The position numbers and the translations under genes are program-made. DNA of 53,604 bases, from the NCBI GenBank assembly GCA_035567895.1, contig DATMPC010000035.1, positions 1 to 53,604 on the forward strand, read 5' to 3'. Shown one piece after another: positions 23,516 through 31,165 of this stretch. Source of the stretch: Terriglobales bacterium. Lineage in GTDB: Bacteria; Acidobacteriota; Terriglobia; Terriglobales; Acidobacteriaceae. Each line of letters starts with the position of its first letter. Position 1 is the first letter of the stretch. The notes below the pieces were generated by a model. It had not been told where the DNA came from and searched no databases. It worked only from the letters and a program-made list of their open reading frames with translations.

Positions 23516-26056
23516 TCATTCGCAGCGCAGCGCTACCATGGGATCCACCTGCACCGCCCGATGAGCTGGTAAAAACGCGGCTAACAGCGCAACAACTAAC
23601 AGCAAAAATGCACTGAGAACAAACACACGAGCATCGTGAGTGGATACCCCGTAGATCATGCCCTTGATCAGGCGAGAAGCACTCCAGGCCAGAATGATTC
23701 CCGCTCCTACCCCGAGGCTCACGAGTCGCGCTGTTTCTCCAAGTATCAGACGCAGAATATTGCTCCGATCAGCTCCCAGCGCCATGCGAATCCCGATCTC
23801 TCCGGTGCGCTTCGTCACTGCATACGCGAGTACGCCGTAGAGGCCGATCGCGGACAGTGCTAACGCCAGCAATCCAAAGAAGCTGGAGAAGATCGCCATA
23901 AGACGAGGACGTGAGAGACTGCGATCGAGCTGGCCGGTCATCGTGCCTACATCAAACAGAGGCAGACTGGGATCGATTCTGCGCACTATCGCTCGCAGCT
24001 CGCTTGCCGCGCGCGCAGGATTCTCGGCCGTCCGGATCAGTAGAGTTTGTTCTGAGCTGAAGTCGGTGCCTGGAATCTGAAGCGCCGGAGCAAAGATAGC
24101 CTCCTGGTGTTCGTCGTTCACATCGAAGTAGTGAGCGTTGCGTACTAGTCCCACAATTTCTGCTGCGTTTTTCTCAGTCCCAGAACGATCCTTGAATATC
24201 GAAGATAACAGGACCTTTTGTCCGATTGGATCTTTTTCCGCGAAGAAGTGCTTCGCCATGGCCTCGTTCACGATCACTGCAAGCGGAGCGCTCTCGTCAT
24301 CTCGCTCTGTGAAGTCGCGGCCCGCAACCAGTGGCATTCGCATGGTTTCGAAGTAGAGTGGTCCTACGTCGTACTCAAGCGTCCAGGAGTTCGTCAGATC
24401 CTCTCCGGCCTGAGGCACATAACCCTGAACCTTCGCATTCGAAAGATGCGCGCGCCCGCTCAGCAGCCTATTGTTCATCAAGCTCACCGAGCTCACGGAA
24501 GGAAGCGTCTTGAGCTCCTGAAGCATTCGGAGGTAAGCCGCTTTAGCTTGCTTGCTGTCGAACCCGGCCAAATGCGGATCGACAGTGGCCATCAACAGAT
24601 TCTCACGACTGAATCCAAGATCGATCTCGTAGAGGTTGCGCAGCGTTGCGAGAAACAAACCTGAGCCCACAACCAGGGCCAGCGAAAGTGCAAGCTGCGC
24701 GGCCACAAGAAATCGCCCGAACGGTAACCGGGCCGAGTGCTGAGTGGATTGAGAGCTCTTTAGCACCTCATTCGGATCCACCCCCGTCGCTCGCAGCGCC
24801 GGAACCACGCCGAAGAGAAGCGCATTCAGAACACAAACCACAGCGAGGAATGCGAGCATGCGGAAATCCCACGGCATTGTAAGTCCGGACGTTCGCGCGG
24901 CTGAGCCCGCCCCAAGCTGCAGCGTAACCCCGCGGGCAAAGACAGCAAACACTATTCCGACCACGCATCCGAAGATTGAGAGAATCAGGCTTTCAGTCAG
25001 CCGTTGACGAACGATCCGTCTGCGACTTGACCCCAGACTCAGCCGAATTGCGACTTCCTTTTGGCGCACGCTCGCCTTTGCCATCAGCAAGGCTGCGATG
25101 TTCGCGCACGCAATTAGCATCACCAGCGCCACAACTCCCATGAGAATGCGCAACGGCTCAGAAAAGCGCTGCCTCAGGAAGCTGGAACCTCGCGCCCCCG
25201 GCTCGAATTCAATGAAGCGCTTACCCAGCGATTCCTGCTGAGCTGCCCCGAGCTTTGTCGCGGACAATTCAGTATTGCGAAAGATCACCGTCAGTTCAGC
25301 GGCAGCCTTACTCTTTAAACTACCTGTCTTGATCCGCGCCAGAATTTGGCCAGGCGAATTCTCCGGATGCGGAAAGCCTGCGGCCGCCGACCCAGCCGCG
25401 ACCTGAGTATGGATGATCGTCGGCATCATCAAATCGGCACGCTCGTCGATCGAGAGGCCGTCGAATCCAGGCGGAAGCACACCGACAATCACGAATGGAA
25501 TGGTATTGGCCGTAACTCGCCGGCCAATCACGCCGGGATCGCGCCCGAATCTTCGTTCCCAATAGCCGTCGCTGATCATCGCTGCCCATCCGCCATCCGC
25601 GCCTGCGTTTCGCGAATCGTCGGTGGGAAGAATCGTTCTCCCTATTTGGGCCGAAACGCCCAACAACTGGAAGTAGTTGCCGGAAACGAAGTCCCCCGAC
25701 GCCAACTCGGCGCGCCCGTCCACAGCAACGTTGAGCCGGCTCTCTTTTTGCGAAGAGGCAACGCCCTCGATCTGCGTAGCCTGCCGCAGCATCTCCTCGA
25801 CGTCCCGATTCAGGATCGTGGTTGACACTTCAAAATTGCCAACCTTCACGCGGTTTGTCCGCACGAATACCAGTTGCTGCGGATCTCTTACCGGTATGGA
25901 ACTCAGCAGAACGGAATCGATCAAGCTGAAGATCGCAGTATTCGCTCCAATGCCCAGAGCGAGAGAAAGGACAGCCACGAGGGTAAATGCCGGAGTCTTG
26001 CGCAAGGAACGCAATGCGTAACGAACATCCTGGATGGTGGTTTGAATCCAGTGCAT
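23516..26056 (-). CDS. ADOP-type (MacB/FtsX-like) ABC permease
   Basis: 846 residues. N-terminal half: W-I-Q-T-T-I-Q-D-V-R-Y-A-L-R-S-L-R-K-T-P-A-F-T, first membrane helix with L-A-L-G-I-G-A-N-T-A-I-F-S-L-I-D, then a MacB-type periplasmic domain (G-N-Y-F-Q-L-L-G-V, I-S-D-G-Y-W-E-R-R-F-G-R-D) and an FtsX block with V-A-L-V-M-L-I-A-C-A-N-I-A-A-L-L-M-A-K. The second half repeats the pattern: another periplasmic domain and a final FtsX block (G-V-L-A-Y-A-V-T-K-R-T-G-E-I-G-I-R-M-A-L-G-A). This duplicated-FtsX architecture is the Acidobacteria-type ADOP permease. It lacks its own ATPase. Its 3' end nearly touches tRNA-Sec. Confidence 0.93.
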   Translation of the reverse strand: MHWIQTTIQDVRYALRSLRKTPAFTLVAVLSLALGIGANTAIFSLIDSVLLSSIPVRDPQQLVFVRTNRVKVGNFEVSTTILNRDVEEMLRQATQIEGVASSQKESRLNVAVDGRAELASGDFVSGNYFQLLGVSAQIGRTILPTDDSRNAGADGGWAAMISDGYWERRFGRDPGVIGRRVTANTIPFVIVGVLPPGFDGLSIDERADLMMPTIIHTQVAAGSAAAGFPHPENSPGQILARIKTGSLKSKAAAELTVIFRNTELSATKLGAAQQESLGKRFIEFEPGARGSSFLRQRFSEPLRILMGVVALVMLIACANIAALLMAKASVRQKEVAIRLSLGSSRRRIVRQRLTESLILSIFGCVVGIVFAVFARGVTLQLGAGSAARTSGLTMPWDFRMLAFLAVVCVLNALLFGVVPALRATGVDPNEVLKSSQSTQHSARLPFGRFLVAAQLALSLALVVGSGLFLATLRNLYEIDLGFSRENLLMATVDPHLAGFDSKQAKAAYLRMLQELKTLPSVSSVSLMNNRLLSGRAHLSNAKVQGYVPQAGEDLTNSWTLEYDVGPLYFETMRMPLVAGRDFTERDDESAPLAVIVNEAMAKHFFAEKDPIGQKVLLSSIFKDRSGTEKNAAEIVGLVRNAHYFDVNDEHQEAIFAPALQIPGTDFSSEQTLLIRTAENPARAASELRAIVRRIDPSLPLFDVGTMTGQLDRSLSRPRLMAIFSSFFGLLALALSAIGLYGVLAYAVTKRTGEIGIRMALGADRSNILRLILGETARLVSLGVGAGIILAWSASRLIKGMIYGVSTHDARVFVLSAFLLLVVALLAAFLPAHRAVQVDPMVALRCE

Positions 26057-26118
26057 GCCGCTAGATTAGCTCGCGCCACGCCTCAGGTCGATATATTTGC
26101 CGCGGCCGACGTAAGCTG

Positions 26119-26607
26119 CTATTTCCATTCCAGACCGCAATTGCCACACTTGCGGTTGGGCAGAAGCGCGACTCTGGCGTTTAGATCCAACGCGCATTTC
26201 GGACAATAACTTAGCACCCTTGCAACTCCTTCGCGCACCCGCCTCGCGCAGCGTTTGCAATCGTGCTCAGGATTGAAGGTGTCGCCCTTCTTCCATCGTG
26301 ACCCTCGGGCCTTCACTCCGCAAACCGTGCGACCTTCCGCTCCCATCAGGTGGGAAGTAATCTTGCCCGGCAATGCATAGCGAATGACAGACAATCCTGC
26401 TCGACTCAGTCTTGTGCCCACACGAGCCACAATGCACCCGTATCCTTTCCGCGCCAATCCCACAAAGGTTACATAGCGCCGGTGCTTCGTTCCCAAATTG
26501 GAGCTTAAGAGGTCGCTAATCATCGCAATGCGAGGGCCAGAAGGCAAGGACAAAAAACGGCGGGGGCGAAGAGAGGCGGAAGATGGCGTTACCGACTCAG
26601 GTATCAT
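26119..26607 (-). CDS. Hypothetical protein with C-terminal zinc-ribbon
   Basis: 162 residues from the ATG at 26607; the first 28 residues look unstructured and an ATG inside (M-I-S-D-L-L) is possible. The C-terminal 50 residues have paired cysteines, D-C-K-R-C-A-R-R-V, Y-C-P-K-C-A-L and K-C-G-N-C-G-L-E-W-K, as in zinc ribbons. An earlier T-V-C-G-V-K-A-R-G-S-R-W is also present. No family is recognised. It starts 6 bases from the divergent small CxxC gene at 26614, so the two share a tiny promoter region. Confidence 0.5.
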   Translation of the reverse strand: MIPESVTPSSASLRPRRFLSLPSGPRIAMISDLLSSNLGTKHRRYVTFVGLARKGYGCIVARVGTRLSRAGLSVIRYALPGKITSHLMGAEGRTVCGVKARGSRWKKGDTFNPEHDCKRCARRVREGVARVLSYCPKCALDLNARVALLPNRKCGNCGLEWK

Positions 26608-26613
26608 AGAGTC

Positions 26614-26775
26614 ATGTCAATGAAACAAAGGTGCCCAGCCTGCAAAGGCCGCCGCACCGACGGCAACGGTAGAACCTGCCAGCTGTGTCAAGGCAGTGGC
26701 GAAATCGAGTCCAGCGCAACCCTTAGCAACGCCCCCAAGATCGGCCCAGTGCGAGCCAAGCCCCCTTCCCAGTAA
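26614..26775 (+). CDS. Very small DnaJ-zinc-finger-like protein
   Basis: 53 residues (ATG at 26614; ATG at 26620 possible). It reads M-S-M-K-Q-R-C-P-A-C-K-G-R-R-T, then G-R-T-C-Q-L-C-Q-G-S-G-E-I: two C-x-x-C pairs with the C-x-x-C-x-G-x-G spacing of the DnaJ central zinc finger, enough for one zinc. There is no J domain. Such mini proteins occur alone in many genomes and might bind metal or unfolded protein. A weak purine stretch precedes the start. Confidence 0.6.
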   Translation: MSMKQRCPACKGRRTDGNGRTCQLCQGSGEIESSATLSNAPKIGPVRAKPPSQ

Positions 26776-27028
26776 GCCCTTCAGCAGCAGCAGCTTGAGC
26801 TCCTGGTTATCTCAATCGGCGCTCTTCAGCCACGCCTCGTAATCGGACCGTCGATTTCTGAACCTTGTCAGGGAGTACCGCAGGCTCGCCACTCCGGCGA
26901 CCCTGGTTCAAACGGCATCAAGGCCGACTGAACGGTCGATGCTCGCTTAGTCTTTCCGGATCGATTACGTTCCACATTGTGGTATAGCCCTCCTGATCCG
27001 GCAGATATTGGAATGAGAGCGCTGCGGG

Positions 27029-27577
27029 TCACGAGAGAAGTAGCGGGCAGGGAGGACTGTGCAGCACGCTTGCAGCGAACGACCCCAAGCCGCTATACCG
27101 TGAACTGTTGGCCCCGTGCATCCCGAGGGCGATTAGGTCTATCTTGTGGTCAGCAACAAGTTTCTGAAGATGTTCGGCAGTGCCCTGCGCGATCTGGGTT
27201 CCTGCTATGGGAATTCCTGTGAGCATCTCAGACCGCACCAATCTAGCCATTGCAACGTTTGCGTTCTCAACCAAGTCGTTGATACCCCGAATAATTGAGT
27301 CGCAGGGAATGGATTTGTATGCCTCCGGCGTAATTAGATGAGCTATGTAAAGCTCAACTCCACAACTCCGAACCAGTGCGCTCAACAATGGAAGGGCCGT
27401 GAGAGAGGGCTCCGAGAAATCGGTCGCCAAGAGCACACGTTTGAGCCCCGGCCGTAAAGGAGTACTCTCCGCCACCTTGCACCGCTTCGTCTGTTCCAAA
27501 TCCCTAGCAGAAGCCACACTGATCTCTGAAACACTGCACGGTTCAGTTCGCCATGGTGACGTCAAACTCTGCGCCAT
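27029..27577 (-). CDS. Single-domain universal stress protein
   Basis: 182 residues; GGAGGAAA lies 4-5 bases before the ATG. After about 45 variable residues the Usp fold starts at R-V-L-L-A-T-D-F-S-E-P-S, and the nucleotide-binding loop is G-M-H-G-A-N followed after nine or so residues by G-S-F-A-A-S-V-L (the G-2x-G-9x-G-S/T pattern of ATP-binding Usps). It overlaps the cNMP-only gene upstream by 16 bases, so the two form an operon controlled by the palindrome at 28100-28115. Confidence 0.9.
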   Translation of the reverse strand: MAQSLTSPWRTEPCSVSEISVASARDLEQTKRCKVAESTPLRPGLKRVLLATDFSEPSLTALPLLSALVRSCGVELYIAHLITPEAYKSIPCDSIIRGINDLVENANVAMARLVRSEMLTGIPIAGTQIAQGTAEHLQKLVADHKIDLIALGMHGANSSRYSGLGSFAASVLHSPPCPLLLS

Positions 27578-28065
27578 CGGGTTTCCTCCGGGTTTGCGCC
27601 ACGGAGTTCGCTTATTCGCGAGTAGGTGAGTGTGAGTTCCTCCGCTATGAACTGGGAGAACGCGATCCCTGCCGATGGGAATCGCCGCACGGCATCCAGA
27701 AAAGCCGTCTTGGGGACGAAGGCGGAGTGAACTTCGGTTAGCGCTTGGGCAGTGAGCGAAACTGACGAGCCCAACATCACATCGTTTACTCCGAGCATGG
27801 TTGGAGAACTCAGCTCGCGGGAGTGAATGCTTTGTGCTTTCGGACCGTCGCTTGCAAGAGAAAGGCGTACCAGGCCAGAAACGATCAGGAATATGCCCTG
27901 GCTCACCTCTCCCTCACATTGAAGAAAATCAGCCGGGGAGTAGCAGCGGGCTCCATGAGCAGACCAAAGCGACTCAACTACCGGCTGCGGAAGGTCAGGA
28001 ACGATTCTCAGAAGTATGTCTGCGAAGTACTGAGGGTCGAATCTGTGAGCGCTACCGCTCGTCAT
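27562..28065 (-). CDS. cNMP-binding-fold protein lacking a DNA-binding domain
   Basis: 167 residues. Residues about 15-140 show a Crp/Fnr-type beta roll (I-F-L-I-V-S-G-L-V-R-L-S-L, T-M-L-G-V-N-D-V-M-L-G, A-F-V-P-K-T-A-F-L-D-A) and a dimer-helix segment, but the protein ends where the helix-turn-helix would begin, after R-I-S-E-L-R-G. It cannot bind DNA in the usual way and may sense a ligand or modulate a full-length partner by dimer formation. No ribosome binding site precedes the ATG; the predicted transcription start is one base upstream, so the message is probably leaderless. It overlaps the Usp gene by 16 bases. Confidence 0.85.
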   Translation of the reverse strand: MTSGSAHRFDPQYFADILLRIVPDLPQPVVESLWSAHGARCYSPADFLQCEGEVSQGIFLIVSGLVRLSLASDGPKAQSIHSRELSSPTMLGVNDVMLGSSVSLTAQALTEVHSAFVPKTAFLDAVRRFPSAGIAFSQFIAEELTLTYSRISELRGANPEETRWRRV

Positions 28066-28099
28066 GACGGGAATAGTAGGGACTTCAGGCGAGGAAAAC

Positions 28100-28115
28100 T
28101 GTGATGTTGATCACT
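28100..28115. promoter_or_regulatory. Crp/Fnr-type palindrome TGTGA-N6-TCACT
   Basis: One mismatch from TGTGA-N6-TCACA. Centre 28107.5; on the minus strand a start at 28066 would put it at -41.5, with TACTAT (28078-28073) as -10 box and the cNMP/Usp operon ATG at 28065. Confidence 0.7.
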
Positions 28116-28150
28116 TAGCCTGGTGATATTGAACGCAAGCCGGAGGGATT

Positions 28151-28870
28151 CTATTGTTCCAACATCGCGCGCAAAGCCGGCACGTCGCGCAGAACGACTG
28201 TAGACCCCTTCGTCGAGATCAGTTGCTTGCGGCGGAAGTCGGAAAACAGCCGGGTGACAGTTTCTCGCGAAGATCCAATCATCTGGGCGATCTCTTCGTG
28301 AGTAAGCGACAACGTAATTCTCACGTCCTTGTCCCCGCGCTTCAATGCTGGTGCTGCCCAATTCAGCAACATGCGAGCCAGCTTTTCGCCTGACGAGGCC
28401 GACAATCCGAGGCAGCGAATCTCTTCGTATGCCCCGGAACAATTCAGGCTGAGTTGCTGCGCCACATGCATGCTTGCTTCGCCGTGTTCCGCGAGAAACT
28501 TAAGAAAGTCCGCTTTGGGAAAGAAGTTCACCTGAGCGGGCTCGAGAAGTTCTACCGTCGCTTCGTAGGGCCGATTCGCAATCGTGGAGGTAAGACCGAG
28601 CACCTCACCAGCTTGAGCGATCCGGAGAATGATGGTCCGACCTTCCGCCGACGAGGTATACAGCTTGGCCTTCCCCTTGCAGAGGATGAAAGCTCCCCGC
28701 GAGTCCTGGCCTTCCACAAAGAGCATGGCACCCTTCGGATAGGTGGAGGTCGACTTTATGCGTTGCAAAGCAGCAATGCTCTCGGCGGGAAGATTGCAGA
28801 ACAGGCGTTCTTCGCGCACGGGACAAGTCGTGCAGTTGTCCATGATTTCGAGCCCGTAGGGAGAGCGCAT
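28151..28870 (-). CDS. Crp/Fnr-family regulator with N-terminal cysteine cluster
   Basis: 239 residues from the ATG at 28870 (AGGAG 6 bases upstream); a GTG at 28891 would add seven residues. The N-terminus has M-D-N-C-T-T-C-P-V-R-E-E-R-L-F-C-N-L, three cysteines in C-x2-C-x8-C, and a fourth is in F-I-L-C-K-G-K-A-K-L-Y, a pattern resembling the cluster ligands of Fnr (three N-terminal plus one internal). A cNMP-type beta roll follows, then the helix-turn-helix I-A-Q-M-I-G-S-S-R-E-T-V-T-R-L-F-S-D-F with the Arg-Glu-x3-Arg of Crp recognition helices. It may sense oxygen or redox state through an iron-sulfur cluster and bind TGTGA half-sites; both are inferences. A site lies in its own promoter. 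Confidence 0.92.
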   Translation of the reverse strand: MRSPYGLEIMDNCTTCPVREERLFCNLPAESIAALQRIKSTSTYPKGAMLFVEGQDSRGAFILCKGKAKLYTSSAEGRTIILRIAQAGEVLGLTSTIANRPYEATVELLEPAQVNFFPKADFLKFLAEHGEASMHVAQQLSLNCSGAYEEIRCLGLSASSGEKLARMLLNWAAPALKRGDKDVRITLSLTHEEIAQMIGSSRETVTRLFSDFRRKQLISTKGSTVVLRDVPALRAMLEQ

Positions 28871-28924
28871 AGTCAGCTCCTGCTGGAACACAAATCAAGT
28901 CTAGGCTCGTGCCAAACACCGGTA

Positions 28925-28940
28925 TGTGACCTGCGTCACA
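28925..28940. promoter_or_regulatory. Perfect TGTGA-N6-TCACA site
   Basis: TGTGACCTGCGTCACA. Centre 28932.5; for the minus-strand regulator gene a start at 28891 gives -41.5, and TAGACT (28903-28898) fits as -10. Suggests autoregulation. Confidence 0.8.
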
Positions 28941-29163
28941 ATCCTTGCAACTTGATCTCGTGGAATCTGTGCAGCAATGCTAACACCTGCGATCTTCCGA
29001 GGCTCTAGTGCTTTTCACATATGGATAATCGAGCCTAAGCGTAACGAAAGGCATGGAAAACGCGAGAGTCCCAGAATTGCCAGGGAATCCCGCGTTTGTG
29101 CGGACCGCGCGCTCGCTCACTGTCCGCGTGCAGTTAGCTTGCAACCGGCGCTGTTGTCTGCGC

Positions 29164-29179
29164 TGTGATGCAGGTCACA
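29164..29179. promoter_or_regulatory. Perfect TGTGA-N6-TCACA site, target unclear
   Basis: TGTGATGCAGGTCACA. It lies 294 bases upstream of the regulator start and 40 bases past the zinc-binding small gene's stop; no well-placed -10 box is seen at -41.5 on either strand. Confidence 0.6.
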
Positions 29180-29218
29180 AGATCGCCGAGGCTGTCGTCC
29201 CCTGCTCCCGATCTTCTC

Positions 29219-29482
29219 TCAGACCCTGCTTTCATAGAGAGCTCCGGTCAACGGAGGCACATTCAGATGTTCGACTTCTCCGTCACTACCGACTTTCATT
29301 TCCCGCGCGCAGCGAGCGCACAGCCAGAAGCACTCGATCTGTGTGCCCGGCGGAGCGCCAAATGCTCCTGCGTCTCCCGCCCAATATTCGTCGGTCGAAT
29401 GCTTTCGCACGGTGAAGAGTGCGCCCTGGTGCATGTATTTCATGCGCGCAGAACATCGCGGATTGGCGCATTTCGAAACCAT
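29219..29482 (-). CDS. Small zinc-binding conserved hypothetical
   Basis: 87 residues; AGGAG 4 bases before the ATG. It starts M-V-S-K-C-A-N-P-R-C-S-A-R and has a second pair F-W-L-C-A-R-C-A-R-E-M, i.e. two cysteine pairs about 45 residues apart enclosing G-A-L-F-T-V-R, likely a single zinc site. No function known. The start lies near two Crp/Fnr-type palindromes (29529 and 29551), and it sits between a regulator and a stress protein, so it probably belongs to the same regulon. Confidence 0.75.
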   Translation of the reverse strand: MVSKCANPRCSARMKYMHQGALFTVRKHSTDEYWAGDAGAFGAPPGTQIECFWLCARCAREMKVGSDGEVEHLNVPPLTGALYESRV

Positions 29483-29528
29483 CTGACTCCTCGCAGTCTC
29501 TATTGCGCAACAGATTGTGTTATGCGGC

Positions 29529-29544
29529 GGTGATCCTCGTCACC
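29529..29544. promoter_or_regulatory. Degenerate Crp/Fnr-type palindrome GGTGA-N6-TCACC
   Basis: Perfect dyad differing from TGTGA-N6-TCACA in the outer base of each half (GGTGA/TCACC). For the minus-strand zinc-binding gene its centre is at -41.5 if transcription starts at 29495, 13 bases before the ATG. Confidence 0.5.
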
Positions 29545-29550
29545 GAACAC

Positions 29551-29566
29551 TGTGGAGGCCGTCACA
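29551..29566. promoter_or_regulatory. Crp/Fnr-type palindrome TGTGG-N6-TCACA
   Basis: One mismatch from the consensus, 50 bases before the tandem Usp gene (ATG 29616) and next to the site at 29529. With that site it could serve the divergent gene pair. Confidence 0.6.
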
Positions 29567-29615
29567 TCCAAATGGTCACCATGATGAGAGTCTGCCGTTG
29601 AGAGGAGTACTCCCC

Positions 29616-30545
29616 ATGTCACTTACTCTGAGCAAACCGACTCGCATTGCCATCAAAAACATTCTTCTCGCTACAGACTTTTCTCCGCTTTCAACCAGGG
29701 CAATGGATTATGCGCTGTCATTCGCCCGAAGATATGACTCAACGGTGATTGCGGCTCATGTGATTAGTCCAGCACTCTACGCAACACCGTCCACCGCCGT
29801 GATGTATAGCGCGCTGGATCCGCTTCCATACCTGGACAGCGTGCGCCGGGAACTCAAACATCGCCTCGATGAACTGGTAGTTGCCGCAGAAGAGAGCGGC
29901 GTGAAATGCATCCCAGCGCTGGTTGAGGGTGGGATCGCAGAGCAGCTGCGGTACATCGCAGAGGAACGCGATATCGATTTGATCGTAATTGGCACGCACG
30001 GCGCGGAGCGATGGAATCGGCTCGTGATGGGTTCCGTTGCGGAATCAGTCGCACACAACGCGCAGTGTCCTGTGCTGACGATTGGACCGAGGGTGTTTCG
30101 CCGGCCCACTTTCGAAGCAACGCTCAAGCACATCCTTTACGCGACGGACTTCAGCGCCGACGCCGCTCACGCCGCCCCGTATGCACTGTCGCTCGCTCAG
30201 GAGTACGGCGCAAAGATCACGCTCACGCATGTCGTGCCTTTTGAAGTTCGCACACACTCCGATCGTGACCTGGTGTTGAGCTCTTTCAAGAAAGAACTCG
30301 AAAAGCTGGTTCCGGACGATGCTCGTGACTGGTGCGAGCCGGAATTTGCCCTGGAGTACGGCGGCAGCAGCGAGGCCATTGTGGAACTGGCAGAGGAGCG
30401 TGGCGCGGACCTCATCGTGATGGGCACGCGCAAGTCGAATGCAGGAGTGCTGACGTACTTCAAGTCTGGAGTCGCCTATCACGTGATGTGCCGCGCTGAA
30501 TGTCCCGTGCTCACCGTGACCGGTGAAAAGGAATACAGGGGCTGA
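29616..30545 (+). CDS. Tandem universal stress protein (two Usp domains)
   Basis: 309 residues from the ATG at 29616 (GAGGAG 8 bases upstream; upstream extension of the frame has no binding site). Domain 1 begins I-K-N-I-L-L-A-T-D-F-S-P-L-S and has the ATP loop I-G-T-H-G-A-E-R-W-N-R-L-V-M-G-S-V-A-E. Domain 2 begins L-K-H-I-L-Y-A-T-D-F-S-A-D-A and has M-G-T-R-K-S-N-A-G-V-L-T-Y-F-K-S-G-V-A-Y, where the loop is altered, so ATP binding is likelier in domain 1. Its closest relative in the window is the tandem Usp at 33993-34883 (same S/F-x-Y-F-(K/R)-(S/T)-G-V-(A/T)-Y ending). Tandem Usps often respond to low oxygen or energy stress. Confidence 0.92.
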   Translation: MSLTLSKPTRIAIKNILLATDFSPLSTRAMDYALSFARRYDSTVIAAHVISPALYATPSTAVMYSALDPLPYLDSVRRELKHRLDELVVAAEESGVKCIPALVEGGIAEQLRYIAEERDIDLIVIGTHGAERWNRLVMGSVAESVAHNAQCPVLTIGPRVFRRPTFEATLKHILYATDFSADAAHAAPYALSLAQEYGAKITLTHVVPFEVRTHSDRDLVLSSFKKELEKLVPDDARDWCEPEFALEYGGSSEAIVELAEERGADLIVMGTRKSNAGVLTYFKSGVAYHVMCRAECPVLTVTGEKEYRG

Positions 30546-30614
30546 GAAAGGTCGATCCGCATCACGAAGCTAACGAAGCAAATAGCTCACTGACGAAAGA
30601 AAGGTAGGCCCGGT

Positions 30615-31097
30615 ATGTTGAACCATCAGCAAGATCTGGCGAAGGTATTAGAGACAGAGCTGCGCTTTTTGGATAATGGCGGATACCGCAATCCAGATAT
30701 GTGGCGCCCACAATTCATCTTTCTGGATTCGCCCACCTGCATGCATTCCGCTGGATCCGGCAGGCCCGAGGCGTGCACCGATTGTCCGCTGATTGGATTC
30801 GTTCCCAGAGCGCGACGAAGCGCACCCGTTCCTTGTCATCACATTCCGCTTACGAGAGAGGGCTTTACGGTAGACAGTTTGTCACGCTGGGGAACTCAGG
30901 AAGAGTTGGAAAACGCGTTGCGAGACTGGCTGCTGGAAAAGCTTGAGGCCATAACCGGGATCGATCGCAGCGAGCACGAGCAAAACGCGTTGCGGGGCTG
31001 GCTGCTGGAAAAGCTTGAGGCCATAAGCGGGAACGATCGGAGCGAGCACGAGCAATCTCCAGAAATAGAGGCCCTTTGCAACCGTATGGCCGGTTAG
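30615..31097 (+). CDS. Conserved small Cys/His protein with a 24-residue tandem duplication
   Basis: 160 residues. The N-terminal part reads E-L-R-F-L-D-N-G-G-Y-R then W-R-P-Q-F-I-F-L-D-S-P-T-C-M, C-T-D-C-P-L-I-G-F-V-P and V-P-C-H-H-I-P-L: a Cys/His set that could hold a metal. I believe similar proteins are common as hypotheticals in this phylum, but no function is known. Residues about 100-147 hold two copies of N-A-L-R-(D/G)-W-L-L-E-K-L-E-A-I-(T/S)-G, from a 72-bp tandem duplication. It lies 69 bases after the tandem Usp gene on the same strand and converges with the acyl-CoA synthetase gene. Confidence 0.75.
   Translation: MLNHQQDLAKVLETELRFLDNGGYRNPDMWRPQFIFLDSPTCMHSAGSGRPEACTDCPLIGFVPRARRSAPVPCHHIPLTREGFTVDSLSRWGTQEELENALRDWLLEKLEAITGIDRSEHEQNALRGWLLEKLEAISGNDRSEHEQSPEIEALCNRMAG
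30910..31053 (+). repeat. 72-bp tandem duplication inside a gene
   Basis: Copies 30910-30981 and 30982-31053 differ at only a few positions (for example CGAGACTGG against CGGGGCTGG). The unit is a multiple of three, so the frame is kept. Confidence 0.95.
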
Positions 31098-31165
31098 CAG
31101 TGCTTCTCTCAATTCACCGGCACCTACCGGCGGTCCGCTTTGGATCGCCGGTACTCGTTTGCTCA

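Noticed and set aside
29053-29533. Plus-strand open frames of about 120 residues
   Set aside because: They overlap the zinc-binding gene on the other strand, lack binding sites and cross an operator.
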